Positions 15,027 through 23,321 of a stretch of 64,000 bases of DNA are shown here, one piece after another; position 1 is the first letter of the stretch; each line of letters opens with the position of its first letter. Position numbers and translations under genes: made by a program. Source of the DNA: Chitinophaga cymbidii (GTDB lineage: Bacteria; Bacteroidota; Bacteroidia; Chitinophagales; Chitinophagaceae); the NCBI RefSeq assembly GCF_007992715.1, contig NZ_BKAU01000001.1, forward strand, positions 1,488,001-1,552,000. Direction: 5' to 3'. Below the pieces are notes generated by a model. It was given only the letters and a program-made list of their open reading frames with translations, was not told the DNA's origin and searched no databases.

Positions 15027-17516
15027 TCACCTTCCGGCCAGTACCAGCGGCAATTTCCATGCCCCTGTCTTTCCCTGCGGGTCAAAAATCTGTATAAATA
15101 TGATATAAATGCCCGGTTGGGCGATCAAACCGGCGTCTGACAAGCCGTCCCAGCTGATCCGGCCATTAACGGAGAGCAGCAGGTTCCGGGCAAGATGGCG
15201 GACGGGCCGGCCCCGGCCGTCAAATATGGTGATATTGGCGGTTTGCCCCTGCCGGAGGTCCCATGCCAGGAGGGCTACATCATTTTGCCCGTCGTTATCC
15301 GGACTGAATACTTCGGACATGAGGGTAAAGCCGCTGTTCAGCGCCGTGGCCGGCTGGAATTGTGAGTTAACGGCCCCTGGTGTGGCGTATCCTGCCGTGG
15401 CGGCGGCGGAATGCCAGTTGTGGGGGTCGCCGGACGGATAATCCGGGTGCAGCCGTTCCAGGGAAATGCCTTTTGTCTGCTGCAACACGCCGTGGTGCCA
15501 GGACTTGTTATACGCCACTTCATCGATCACCTGACCATCCGCCCTTAGCAGCACAATACTCCCTTCATCCGGCGGGAGTGTTGGCAATGCCGAAATGCGC
15601 TGTACGGCGCCGCAGGTAAAGAACCTGCACAACGCCGGTTCCGGCGACCAGGCCATATGCTCTCCGGGCATGCAGAGAAAAGGCCCCTCCGTGAGCAAGA
15701 CCGCCTGCTTCAGCACACCATCCGTTCCGCGGGAAGCGAAGTACAGTTTGTCCAGCTCTATCGCCTTGCCGCTGCGGTTGAATATTTCTACAAAATCCGC
15801 GGCGCCCTGCGGCGGATCAAATAACACTTCATTGATCACGAGATCAAGACTGTCCGGCGCCACCGGCCTTGCGAAAGGTACCGGCTCCGGCAGCGTCACC
15901 GTTCTGCCGCCGCAGTCTTTTATATGATGGAACATGAGGCTGCCCGTGTGGACGGGTTCTTTCAGCTGCAAGGTGACGATATTGAAAAGCGGCGGGGCAA
16001 CGCTCACCTGTTCAATGCCGGGGATATTATAATTTAATGGATCACTGGCGGACGCACTATCCAGCCCGCCGGAAAAATGCAGCCGCAGCTGCATGCTATC
16101 AGGGACGGATATACGAACCAGTGAAGTAACAGGCGGTTCGGGAATGGCGCCGGCCGCGGTGTTATATCTTCCCGGTGTTCCGCCGGTAACGTCGGTGGAG
16201 GCTTTCCAGTTATCCGCTCCCGCGCAGGGCCAGCGGGTATCTTTCATTTCCAGGCTCCAGCCGCCGGCATCCTTGATGCTGCCGGCATACCAGCTTTTGC
16301 TGTACGCCACGGCATGCATCAGCGTTCCCTGCCGGTCATACAACGAAAGTGTTTCTCCTTCATTCGCGAGCGGCGGAAAGCTGCCGGCATCCAGCGCCGG
16401 ATGAAAGAACGAAAAAGCCAGCCTTCCGCAAACCACCACCAGGCTGTCCGGCTGCAAGGTGTAGGCCGGCAGGGAAACGCTGGTGGAAGAGTTGTGGAGC
16501 GTCCAGCCATCGAGGCGGATGGCGTGGGGCGACACATTCCGCAGCTCCACATATTCATATTCCGGCAATCCTGTGGGCGGCGAAGGATCAGCGAGGATTT
16601 CGTGTATCAGCACATCGTAGCGGCCGGGCGTATAATGCAGCACATTCATTTCCTGCAAGGGCATTGCATTGCCATAGAGGTCTTTTACATCTTTCACCGA
16701 AAAGCGGGTACTGACGCCGTTTTGAAGCGGGGTTGACAGGAAAACCCTCACCACTACGCCTCCCCATTCCACCCTCCGCACCCCCGGCACATAATTCCCC
16801 GCATCACAGGCGGTAACACTATCCACCGGCTCCGAAAACCGGATGAATATCTCCTCCGCGCTCAAAGCCTCCGCCGCCAATACTTCCGGCGGAATGACAT
16901 CAGGGATAAACGGACGGATGAAGATGTCATCAAAATAATGCCGCTGAAAAAAGGATGCGGTGGACTGGCGGACTTTCAAACCAAAGTGCGCGCCTTCCGC
17001 AAAAGTGTTGTCTACAGCCTGCCCTTCGGGCAGGCCATTGGTGTACAGCCGCCACACACCTTCCTCCGTGCGCGTCGCACGGATCCGCAGCGGACCCGCG
17101 GAGGTTCCGTCCCGCCCGTCGATCAGCTTCAGGGGAGCGCTGCCGGGCGGATGGCAATAAAGACTCACTTCATCCGCCGTATTCCCGATCCGCACAAAAT
17201 ATCCCGCGCCCAGAGCGGCGTCGGGCGAAAGCAGGTACACGTCCGCGTAGTTGGTGGAAGAAGTGGCAAGGTCGAGATGCACCCACCATTCCCATTCCAG
17301 GGCGCCGGACAGGGCAACGGGGGACGAGAGGTAGAAGGTGCTGTTCGGAACGGTATGACGGCTTCGCAGCACGCCGCCGTCCACGCGGAAAGCGCTGTCC
17401 ATTCCCTGCCAGGAAGGATGCTGCGAAAAATCGCCGTCATTGAAATTGTCGGAAAACTGGCCAAAGGCAATGGCCGGGAACGCTGCCAGCAGCAGGTTAC
17501 AAACAACGGGTCGCAT
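15027..17516 (-). CDS. Secreted surface protein with two lamin-tail-like domains and a gliding-type C-terminal domain
   Basis: This 829-residue protein has a signal peptide (ending AFGQ, residue 20) and an N-terminal concanavalin-like module (about 22-205). Two lamin-tail (LTD)-like regions follow, around 300-450 (VLIHEILADPSPP, EYEYVELRNVSP) and 545-690 (LVINEVLFDPPQG, ADFVEIFNRSG), with Ig-like linkers between. The C-terminus (SEVFSPDNDGQNDVALL ... GIYIIFIQI) resembles the gliding-associated CHU_C-type domain used as a type IX secretion signal, so the protein is probably exported and attached to the surface. No catalytic motif is visible. Proteins of this build are common in Chitinophagaceae and poorly understood. 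It is a single-gene unit; the next gene, asd, is divergent. Confidence 0.78.
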   Translation of the reverse strand: MRPVVCNLLLAAFPAIAFGQFSDNFNDGDFSQHPSWQGMDSAFRVDGGVLRSRHTVPNSTFYLSSPVALSGALEWEWWVHLDLATSSTNYADVYLLSPDAALGAGYFVRIGNTADEVSLYCHPPGSAPLKLIDGRDGTSAGPLRIRATRTEEGVWRLYTNGLPEGQAVDNTFAEGAHFGLKVRQSTASFFQRHYFDDIFIRPFIPDVIPPEVLAAEALSAEEIFIRFSEPVDSVTACDAGNYVPGVRRVEWGGVVVRVFLSTPLQNGVSTRFSVKDVKDLYGNAMPLQEMNVLHYTPGRYDVLIHEILADPSPPTGLPEYEYVELRNVSPHAIRLDGWTLHNSSTSVSLPAYTLQPDSLVVVCGRLAFSFFHPALDAGSFPPLANEGETLSLYDRQGTLMHAVAYSKSWYAGSIKDAGGWSLEMKDTRWPCAGADNWKASTDVTGGTPGRYNTAAGAIPEPPVTSLVRISVPDSMQLRLHFSGGLDSASASDPLNYNIPGIEQVSVAPPLFNIVTLQLKEPVHTGSLMFHHIKDCGGRTVTLPEPVPFARPVAPDSLDLVINEVLFDPPQGAADFVEIFNRSGKAIELDKLYFASRGTDGVLKQAVLLTEGPFLCMPGEHMAWSPEPALCRFFTCGAVQRISALPTLPPDEGSIVLLRADGQVIDEVAYNKSWHHGVLQQTKGISLERLHPDYPSGDPHNWHSAAATAGYATPGAVNSQFQPATALNSGFTLMSEVFSPDNDGQNDVALLAWDLRQGQTANITIFDGRGRPVRHLARNLLLSVNGRISWDGLSDAGLIAQPGIYIIFIQIFDPQGKTGAWKLPLVLAGR

Positions 17517-17579
17517 AAAGGAAGAATTTAATGAGTCAACAAAGTAACCGAATGTAGGAAAAATCTTGCTTTTCTGTAG

Positions 17580-17587
17580 TAATTTTG
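17580..17587 (+). promoter_or_regulatory. -7 box of asd
   Basis: TAATTTTG matches TAnnTTTG exactly, 33 bp before the asd ATG at 17621. It overlaps the upstream TTG at 17585, which rules that codon out as a likely start. Confidence 0.5.
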
Positions 17588-17620
17588 GCCTCTCATAAAA
17601 ACAATATAATTACACATACA

Positions 17621-18610
17621 ATGAAAGTAGCCGTAGTAGGAGCTACCGGACTGGTAGGCTCCAAAATGTTGCAGGTATTGGCGGAAAGGAATTTCCCCGT
17701 AACGGAACTGATCCCTGTTGCTTCCGAAAAATCTGTTGGCAAGGAAGTGATCTTTAAGGGCAAGCCGTTCAAGGTGGTGAATGCTGATACGGCTATTTCC
17801 ATGAAGCCGAACGTAGCGATCTTTTCCGCGGGCGGCGGCACTTCCCTGGAGTGGGCGCCCAAATTCGCGGCGGCCGGTATTACCGTGATCGACAACTCTT
17901 CCGCCTGGCGCATGGACCCCTCGAAGAAACTCGTGGTGCCCGAAGTGAACGCGGATGCGCTGACGCCGGAGGACAAGATCATTGCCAACCCGAACTGCTC
18001 CACCATACAAATGGTGCTGGTGCTGGACCCGCTGCATAGAAAATATGGCATCCAGCGCGTAGTGGTATCTACCTATCAGTCTGTAACCGGCACCGGCGTA
18101 AAGGCGGTGGACCAGCTGATGAACGAGCGCAAGGGCGTGGAAGGTGAAAAAGCCTATGCGCATCAGATCGACCTGAACGTTATTCCGCAGATAGATGTGT
18201 TCCTGGATAACGGGTATACAAAAGAGGAAATGAAGATGGTAAAGGAAACCGTGAAGATCCTGCGGGACGAGAACGTAAAGGTGACCGCAACCACTGTGCG
18301 CATTCCCGTGATGGGCGGGCACAGCGAAAGCGTGAACATCGAGTTTGCCAATGACTTTGACCTGGCCGAAGTGCGGGATGTTTTAAGCAAAACGCCCGGC
18401 GTTGTGGTGGTGGACGAACCTGCCAAAGCACAATACCCCATGCCGAAGGACGCGCATGATAAAGACGAGGTTTTCGTTGGCCGCATCCGCAGGGATGAAA
18501 CACAGGCTAACACTTTAAATCTCTGGATCGTGGCGGACAATTTACGCAAGGGTGCAGCGACCAACGCGGTGCAGATTGCGGAATACCTGCAGCAAAAGAA
18601 CTGGTTATAG
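17621..18610 (+). CDS. asd: Aspartate-semialdehyde dehydrogenase
   Basis: Asd makes aspartate semialdehyde from aspartyl phosphate with NADPH, feeding lysine, diaminopimelate, threonine and methionine synthesis. The N-terminal Rossmann motif is VVGATGLVG (about 5-13). The catalytic Cys126 lies in NPNCSTIQ, and the substrate-binding region includes VSTYQSVTGTG and IPVMGGHSES. It is 329 residues, normal for the family. The start at 17621 gives the canonical MKVAVVGATG and lies downstream of a -7 box. It is a single gene followed by a strong terminator. Confidence 0.95.
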   Translation: MKVAVVGATGLVGSKMLQVLAERNFPVTELIPVASEKSVGKEVIFKGKPFKVVNADTAISMKPNVAIFSAGGGTSLEWAPKFAAAGITVIDNSSAWRMDPSKKLVVPEVNADALTPEDKIIANPNCSTIQMVLVLDPLHRKYGIQRVVVSTYQSVTGTGVKAVDQLMNERKGVEGEKAYAHQIDLNVIPQIDVFLDNGYTKEEMKMVKETVKILRDENVKVTATTVRIPVMGGHSESVNIEFANDFDLAEVRDVLSKTPGVVVVDEPAKAQYPMPKDAHDKDEVFVGRIRRDETQANTLNLWIVADNLRKGAATNAVQIAEYLQQKNWL

Positions 18611-18640
18611 TGATTTCATAAAAAATTGTTTTTCAGTGGA

Positions 18641-18674
18641 TGACGGATGTGCTTACATCCGTCATTCTTTTTTT
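18641..18674 (+). terminator. Rho-independent terminator of asd
   Basis: A perfect 10-bp stem (TGACGGATGT with its complement, 18641-18650 and 18655-18664) and a 4-nt loop are followed by a T-rich run to 18674. Confidence 0.85.
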
Positions 18675-19079
18675 ATGAAATCTTATAAAGTTGTCATTCA
18701 GCCATTTATCATCTGTCAACTTTCATTGCCTCATATTAAATTTCAACTGTGTATCGCATCCCTGTTTTATCCTTCCCTTATTCTCAATGTTTTATAGGAT
18801 GACATGCTTGGAATTTGAAATATTTTACTGTAAATTCACTTCCCCTTCATTTCACGATGAAGGATATACGAATTCATCTGTTCTTTAGCGCAACTGTGAG
18901 AGTGCCTACTGGCTTGCATTTTACTGCAATTGTTAATACATCGGATAAAAACTACACGGAAGTAGTATTGATATGTGGGGTTTAAGTTTCAACTTTGGTA
19001 ATACAATCCTATGCTAATAAATTCTTTATCTGTTTTTTTCCATGACAAATAAACTATCAAACTAAACACCCTTTATCCT
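18675..19079. other. AT-rich gap with no convincing gene
   Basis: About 400 bp of clearly AT-richer sequence than its surroundings. Short open frames exist (for example 18552-18797) but start inside asd or its terminator and show no protein-like composition. I see no tRNA, hairpin array or repeat. The last part probably holds the promoter of the small gene at 19080. Confidence 0.45.
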
Positions 19080-19331
19080 ATGAAAACCAACACGAACCGT
19101 GAGCTTTTGTTAATGCACAAGTTTACTGAAGAGTGGAGTACTAATTTCTCATCACAGGTATCCCGGATCATGAACATTGTAGATCAGAAAGACACGCTGG
19201 ATGGAATTATTCCGATCATCGAAGTAGCTAACGTGTATAACCAACGCTTCGCCCAGACCAGGCTCGACAAGGAAAACCTTTTGAAAAACCGTAAATCACG
19301 TCCATTTGAGTTTTTGATACACAAGAATTGA
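19080..19331 (+). CDS. Small hypothetical protein (83 residues)
   Basis: I do not recognise the family. The protein is 83 residues, rich in polar and basic residues, without a signal peptide or membrane segment, and ends in FEFLIHKN. Support for coding is its ATG start, a plausible amphipathic composition (MHKFTEEWSTNFSSQVSRIMNI), and base composition closer to coding than the AT-rich sequence before it. It stands alone between the asd terminator and the convergent DUF2461 gene. It might be a Bacteroidota-specific small cytoplasmic protein. A spurious frame cannot be excluded. Confidence 0.5.
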   Translation: MKTNTNRELLLMHKFTEEWSTNFSSQVSRIMNIVDQKDTLDGIIPIIEVANVYNQRFAQTRLDKENLLKNRKSRPFEFLIHKN

Positions 19332-19406
19332 TTTACCGTTACCATTTAGCTTTGCTTACTGCTGCACAACTGAAACTGTTTTGCGAAGTATGTACCATTG
19401 AAAGAC

Positions 19407-19440
19407 ACTAGTTGCCGGAAGATCCTCTCCGGTAACTAGT
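19407..19440. terminator. Hairpin between convergent genes
   Basis: A 13-bp stem (ACTAGTTGCCGGA and its complement, one G-T pair) encloses an 8-nt loop. It lies between the 83-residue gene and the convergent DUF2461 gene. The T-run is poor on both sides, so it may be a weak or factor-dependent terminator. Confidence 0.5.
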
Positions 19441-19466
19441 ACACAGAGTACACAGGTTCCAGAAAT

Positions 19467-20129
19467 TTATTCGTCCAGCGCGCGGTTGAGAAAATTTACG
19501 AAAGGCTGCATCACCGCGTAGGTACGCAGGATGTCCCGCACAAGGGTAGGTTGCGTAACAGCATCATCAGACATGCTGTGGGTGACTACAAAGCTTTTTA
19601 ATTTGATATAGGCGATAGCGGGATTATCTTCATGATAGCCCTGCGGCGCGGTTTTCAGCGTATCGCCGTTCACCTTGCCGAAGTAGCGGATAAAATCCTT
19701 CTGCCCCACAATGCCCTGGAATTCGGAAAAATTATAATCGATCTCCTGCCGTATCTTTTTGATCTCGGGCGCGTCCGGCATCCAGATGCCGCCGCCGGCA
19801 AAGTTGTTCCCTCCCGGCTCCAGGTGAAAATAAAATCCCCCGTACGGGCTCTTCTTTCCTCCTTTTGAAAAGGAAGCGCCCATATTGGCCTTGTAAGGCG
19901 TTTTGTCTTTCGAGAACCTCACATCTTTATAGATACGGAAAACACAATCCTTTACCGTCAGTCCTTCCAGCCCCGGGTCCATTCTCGACAGTCCATCTAT
20001 GATCTGCTGCACCAGCGTTTCGAAATCTGCTTTCGCCTGCTGGTATTGGGTCTTGTTTTCATCGAACCAGGGTTTGTTATTATTCTGTCTGAGGTCCTTC
20101 AGAAACTTCAATGTGGAACGTTGTAGCAT
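19467..20129 (-). CDS. DUF2461 (TIGR02453-type) protein
   Basis: This 220-residue cytoplasmic protein matches the DUF2461 family: an N-terminal TLKFLKDLRQNNNKPWFDENK, the central segment VFRIYKDVRFSKDKTPYKANMGA, and YGGFYFHLEPGGNNFAGGGIWMPD. The family is widespread in bacteria and some fungi, its function is unknown, and its length is normally about 210-230, as here. It has no signal peptide and forms a single-gene unit. Nothing nearby suggests a pathway. Confidence 0.85.
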   Translation of the reverse strand: MLQRSTLKFLKDLRQNNNKPWFDENKTQYQQAKADFETLVQQIIDGLSRMDPGLEGLTVKDCVFRIYKDVRFSKDKTPYKANMGASFSKGGKKSPYGGFYFHLEPGGNNFAGGGIWMPDAPEIKKIRQEIDYNFSEFQGIVGQKDFIRYFGKVNGDTLKTAPQGYHEDNPAIAYIKLKSFVVTHSMSDDAVTQPTLVRDILRTYAVMQPFVNFLNRALDE

Positions 20130-20166
20130 ATGATTCTACCCCCTTTTGGGCGGTAAAAGATACAAA

Positions 20167-20242
20167 AACTCCTGTACGCCACGGAGAAATTTTCCGGGTG
20201 TACAGGAGTTGTAAAGAAAGGGCCGGCTATATTAACCGGCCC
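20167..20242 (-). terminator. Two tandem hairpins after the porin gene
   Basis: Reading the minus strand after the porin stop, the first hairpin has a GGGCCGG/CCGGCCC stem (20220-20226 and 20236-20242) followed by TTTCTTT, a normal terminator. Directly after it comes a second hairpin with an 11-bp stem (AACTCCTGTAC at 20167-20177 and its complement at 20200-20210). Confidence 0.7.
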
Positions 20243-20291
20243 CTGAGCATAATGGTTTGGTTAAACCTTCTTATATGAGCCAGTATTAAGG

Positions 20292-21344
20292 TTAGAATTT
20301 ATAGATAGCGGCCAGCAGTACGTTGGCGGACACCTTTTTGCTGGTTTCCTCTTTTTTCATGAAGATGTTCTGCGAAGCCTGGTCCATCCGCACCTCCGGC
20401 ACCAGCGTGAATCCGCCGACCTTGTAGTTGCCTGACAAAGTTAGCGCGAACACATTGCCGCCTTCGGGGAATTCGGTGGCATCGGTGAACAGTTTGATAT
20501 TGTCTTTATCCTGCAGGTACTCCCCGCGCAGCGTGAGCCCGAAGCTTTCAGACGGATCGTAGTTCAGGTACAGGGCGGAACCGAACCAGTTGGTGTTGAT
20601 CCCGTTCTTGTACATGCTGTACGTACCGTTGTAGCCGAGGCCGAATTTTTCGCTGACCTGGTAAGTGATCACGGCATCGAACTGGTCGTTGCGGGTCTGG
20701 AAAGTATCGCGGCCGCCGATGTAGTTGAGGTAGAACTTGAAAGGCACGCTTTCCGGCGAAAATCCATACTGGGCGCCAATGTACTTGATGCCGGTCCAGC
20801 TGGCGGTCTTCAGGTCCGTGGGGTTGAACACGCCTACCATGAAGCTGTGCTCACCAAAGGAGAAGTCCGCTTTCACGCCGGTATGGAAGAAGGGGCCGTA
20901 GGAGAACATGTAGGACATGCTGTAGTTCCTGTTGGCATAAGCGTCTACCAGCTCGTAACCCACGTGGGTGGCGAAGCTGCCCATTGTGAACTTCAACCAC
21001 TCTGTCGGTGCATAGTTCACATACAATTGTTTAATAGCGAGGCGGGTGTTCGCATCGTTATAAGAAAAATCTTCCGCACGTTGCCCGAAGCCGAGATCCG
21101 CCACGAACCCTACATTTTTGTAAGCGCTTTCCAGCTTCAGCGATACCATGCCCAACTCAAAGGAGTTGTGGGAATTGGTAAAGCTGGTCTTGTTATCCGT
21201 ATTGTTCTCGTTCAGGTTATACTTGTAATAAACGTCTGCGTATCCGGACAATTTCAAACCAACAGGCAGCAGGCGGGTGGAATCTTGAGCCGAGGCGGAC
21301 ATTGCGAAGAAAACAGCCAGAAGTACGAATAAACTTTTTCTCAT
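20292..21344 (-). CDS. Outer-membrane porin (OmpL-like beta-barrel porin-2 type)
   Basis: This protein of 350 residues has a clear signal peptide (MRKSLFVLLAVFF... cleaved after SASAQ). The rest is barrel-like: LSGYADVYYKYN, FVADLGFGQRAEDF, LRGEYLQDKD, and a terminal strand ending AAIYKF with C-terminal Phe. It resembles the Bacteroidota porins of the BBP2 group often found next to ammonium transporter genes. I start at 21344; the longer reading from 21491 adds 49 residues without signal-peptide character. It lies 193 bp downstream of amtB on the same strand and probably lets ammonium or other small solutes through the outer membrane for AmtB (inference). Confidence 0.8.
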   Translation of the reverse strand: MRKSLFVLLAVFFAMSASAQDSTRLLPVGLKLSGYADVYYKYNLNENNTDNKTSFTNSHNSFELGMVSLKLESAYKNVGFVADLGFGQRAEDFSYNDANTRLAIKQLYVNYAPTEWLKFTMGSFATHVGYELVDAYANRNYSMSYMFSYGPFFHTGVKADFSFGEHSFMVGVFNPTDLKTASWTGIKYIGAQYGFSPESVPFKFYLNYIGGRDTFQTRNDQFDAVITYQVSEKFGLGYNGTYSMYKNGINTNWFGSALYLNYDPSESFGLTLRGEYLQDKDNIKLFTDATEFPEGGNVFALTLSGNYKVGGFTLVPEVRMDQASQNIFMKKEETSKKVSANVLLAAIYKF

Positions 21345-21536
21345 TATGCGGGATTTTTTGGTTAATAAAATGATAAGGCCGCTGCTTGTTGTGGTGCTGA
21401 ATATGAATAGTGGGGGCATGATACGCCCGGATCGCTCATCATCACAGCGTCTGGCCGCATGGCTGACGGCCTGCGCCGTGATGATGAACAATAATTCCGG
21501 GGATCAAACAAAAATCTCTAACCAGTCTGAATAGTA

Positions 21537-22919
21537 TTAGCCGTGTATGGCGGTTTCTTCCTCTTTCAGGTGACCGCTGCCGTTAATACTGAAATTATTG
21601 GGATGGTAAACTTCATTGTGCTGGGTAACGTCGAGGCCGAGCTCTTCTTCTTCTTCCGTTACGCGGAGCGGGTGGATGAGGTTGATGAGCTTGAAGATGC
21701 CCCATGATACGACGAAGCTGTAAGCTACTACGAGCAGGAGGCCGAGCAGTTGTTTATAGAACAGGTCGAAGTTGCCGTAAGCCCATCCGTCAGCCGCCGC
21801 GGGGTTGATGGCGGTGGATGCGAATACGCCTGTCAGCAGCATGCCGGTCATACCGCCTACGCCGTGGCAGGGGAATACGTCCAGTGTGTCATCAACTGAA
21901 GATTTGTTCTTGTAGTGTACCACGACGTTGGAAATGATCGCGGCAATGAAGCCGATCACCATGCTCTGCGGTACGCCTACGTAACCGGCGGCGGGGGTGA
22001 TGGCCACCATACCTACTACGGCGCCGATACAGAAACCGAGCATAGAGGGTTTTCTTCCGCGGATCACATCAAAGAAGATCCAGGCAAGACCGGCGGCGGC
22101 GGTAGCAGTGTTGGTTGCAGCGAAAGCGGAAACCGCGAGGGAGTTGGCGCCCAGGGAAGAACCGGCGTTGAAGCCGAACCAGCCGAACCAGAGGAGGCCG
22201 GTACCGATGAGCACGAACGGAATATTCGCGGGCTGCAGTTCCTGCTTCGCGATGTGGGCCTTGCGGCGTTTCAGCACGAGAGCGCCCGCGAGAGCGGCGC
22301 AACCGGCGGAGATATGCACTACGGTGCCACCGGCAAAGTCCAGTACACCGAGCTTGAAGAGGATGCCGTCTGCATGCCACGTCCAGTGCGCGATCGGCGC
22401 ATATACCAGCAGGCTGAAGAGCACCATGAACAGTACATAGGAAGTGAAACGGATGCGTTCCGCCACGGCGCCTACCACCAGGGCGGGCGTGATCACGGCG
22501 AACTTCAGCTGGAACAGTGCGAACAGCAACAAGGGAATCGTACCCCAGGGTTCGCCGGAACCTACTCCGTTAAAGAAGAAATAAGTGGAGGGGTCGCCGA
22601 TCAACCCGCCTTTGGAATCACCAAATGCGAGGCTGAAGCCTACCACCACCCAAACGATGCTGATGAGGCCTGTTGCAATAAAGCTCTGCATCATGGTGGA
22701 GATCACGTTCTTTTTGTTTACCATGCCTCCGTAGAAAAAGGAAAGGCCGGGGGTCATCAAGAAAACGAGACATGCTGCCACCAGAACCCAGGCAACATCT
22801 GCCGCATTGTACTTACTTGCATCACTAAAAGTTGGTACGGTCGGAACAAATAAGCCAATTACTGCCAGTGCAGTCAAAAAAATAAATGGCAGATAATCCT
22901 GAAATGAAGTTTTCTTCAT
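21537..22919 (-). CDS. amtB: Ammonium transporter, AmtB/Amt family
   Basis: This 460-residue inner-membrane protein has about eleven helices. Family motifs are visible: LVFLMTPGLSFFYGGMVNKKN, a hydrophobic ISIVWVVVGFSLAFG, DFAGGTVVHISAGCAALAGALVL and FPCHGVGGMTGMLLTGVFA, including the conserved pore His residues. A charged cytoplasmic tail (EEEEELGLDVTQHNEVYHP) follows. It imports ammonium for nitrogen assimilation. No GlnK/PII gene is adjacent, unlike many bacteria; the downstream neighbour is a porin. The 5' region is AT-rich with only a weak -7 match, so control may involve another sigma factor or an activator. Confidence 0.93.
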   Translation of the reverse strand: MKKTSFQDYLPFIFLTALAVIGLFVPTVPTFSDASKYNAADVAWVLVAACLVFLMTPGLSFFYGGMVNKKNVISTMMQSFIATGLISIVWVVVGFSLAFGDSKGGLIGDPSTYFFFNGVGSGEPWGTIPLLLFALFQLKFAVITPALVVGAVAERIRFTSYVLFMVLFSLLVYAPIAHWTWHADGILFKLGVLDFAGGTVVHISAGCAALAGALVLKRRKAHIAKQELQPANIPFVLIGTGLLWFGWFGFNAGSSLGANSLAVSAFAATNTATAAAGLAWIFFDVIRGRKPSMLGFCIGAVVGMVAITPAAGYVGVPQSMVIGFIAAIISNVVVHYKNKSSVDDTLDVFPCHGVGGMTGMLLTGVFASTAINPAAADGWAYGNFDLFYKQLLGLLLVVAYSFVVSWGIFKLINLIHPLRVTEEEEELGLDVTQHNEVYHPNNFSINGSGHLKEEETAIHG

Positions 22920-23321
22920 AGCGTTTCATTTTAAAATTCGAAATAAAAGTAGGCAGGTACTTTAAAAATTCAAATAGAAGGCCCGAAAAATGGAAAACTT
23001 CGAAAAAACGGCAGAATATGGGGCGGAGAAAGCAATCATATAATGATTAATCAAAATATTAATATTGTTTTTGGGGCAACAACAATGTTAAGGGAAGGTT
23101 AAATTTCGGTTTAAAACATTGATAAATAAGAACTTAATAGAGAGAGGACAGAAAATTACGAAATTCTAATTTTTGCCGGCACAGGTTGCACTGTAAAAAC
23201 GAAAAAATCCTTGCAGATATTTATCTGTCAAGGATTTAAACATTAATTTCAAATGACTTATTTCATTCAAAACAGCACAATCACACCATTCATATTAGAA
23301 ATAATTCTATTCAAACTTTAT
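22920..23321. other. Intergenic region between uvrB and amtB
   Basis: About 400 AT-rich bp. It holds the uvrB terminator (23205-23237), a 12-bp palindrome AATATTAATATT at 23055-23066, and a weak minus-strand -7 match TACTTTTA at 22944-22951 before amtB. No gene is seen. Confidence 0.5.
23205..23237 (-). terminator. Rho-independent terminator of uvrB
   Basis: The stem AAATCCTTG...CAAGGATTT with an inner AGAT/ATCT continuation and a 4-nt loop is followed by a T-rich run on the minus strand (complement of 23190-23204). Confidence 0.8.
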
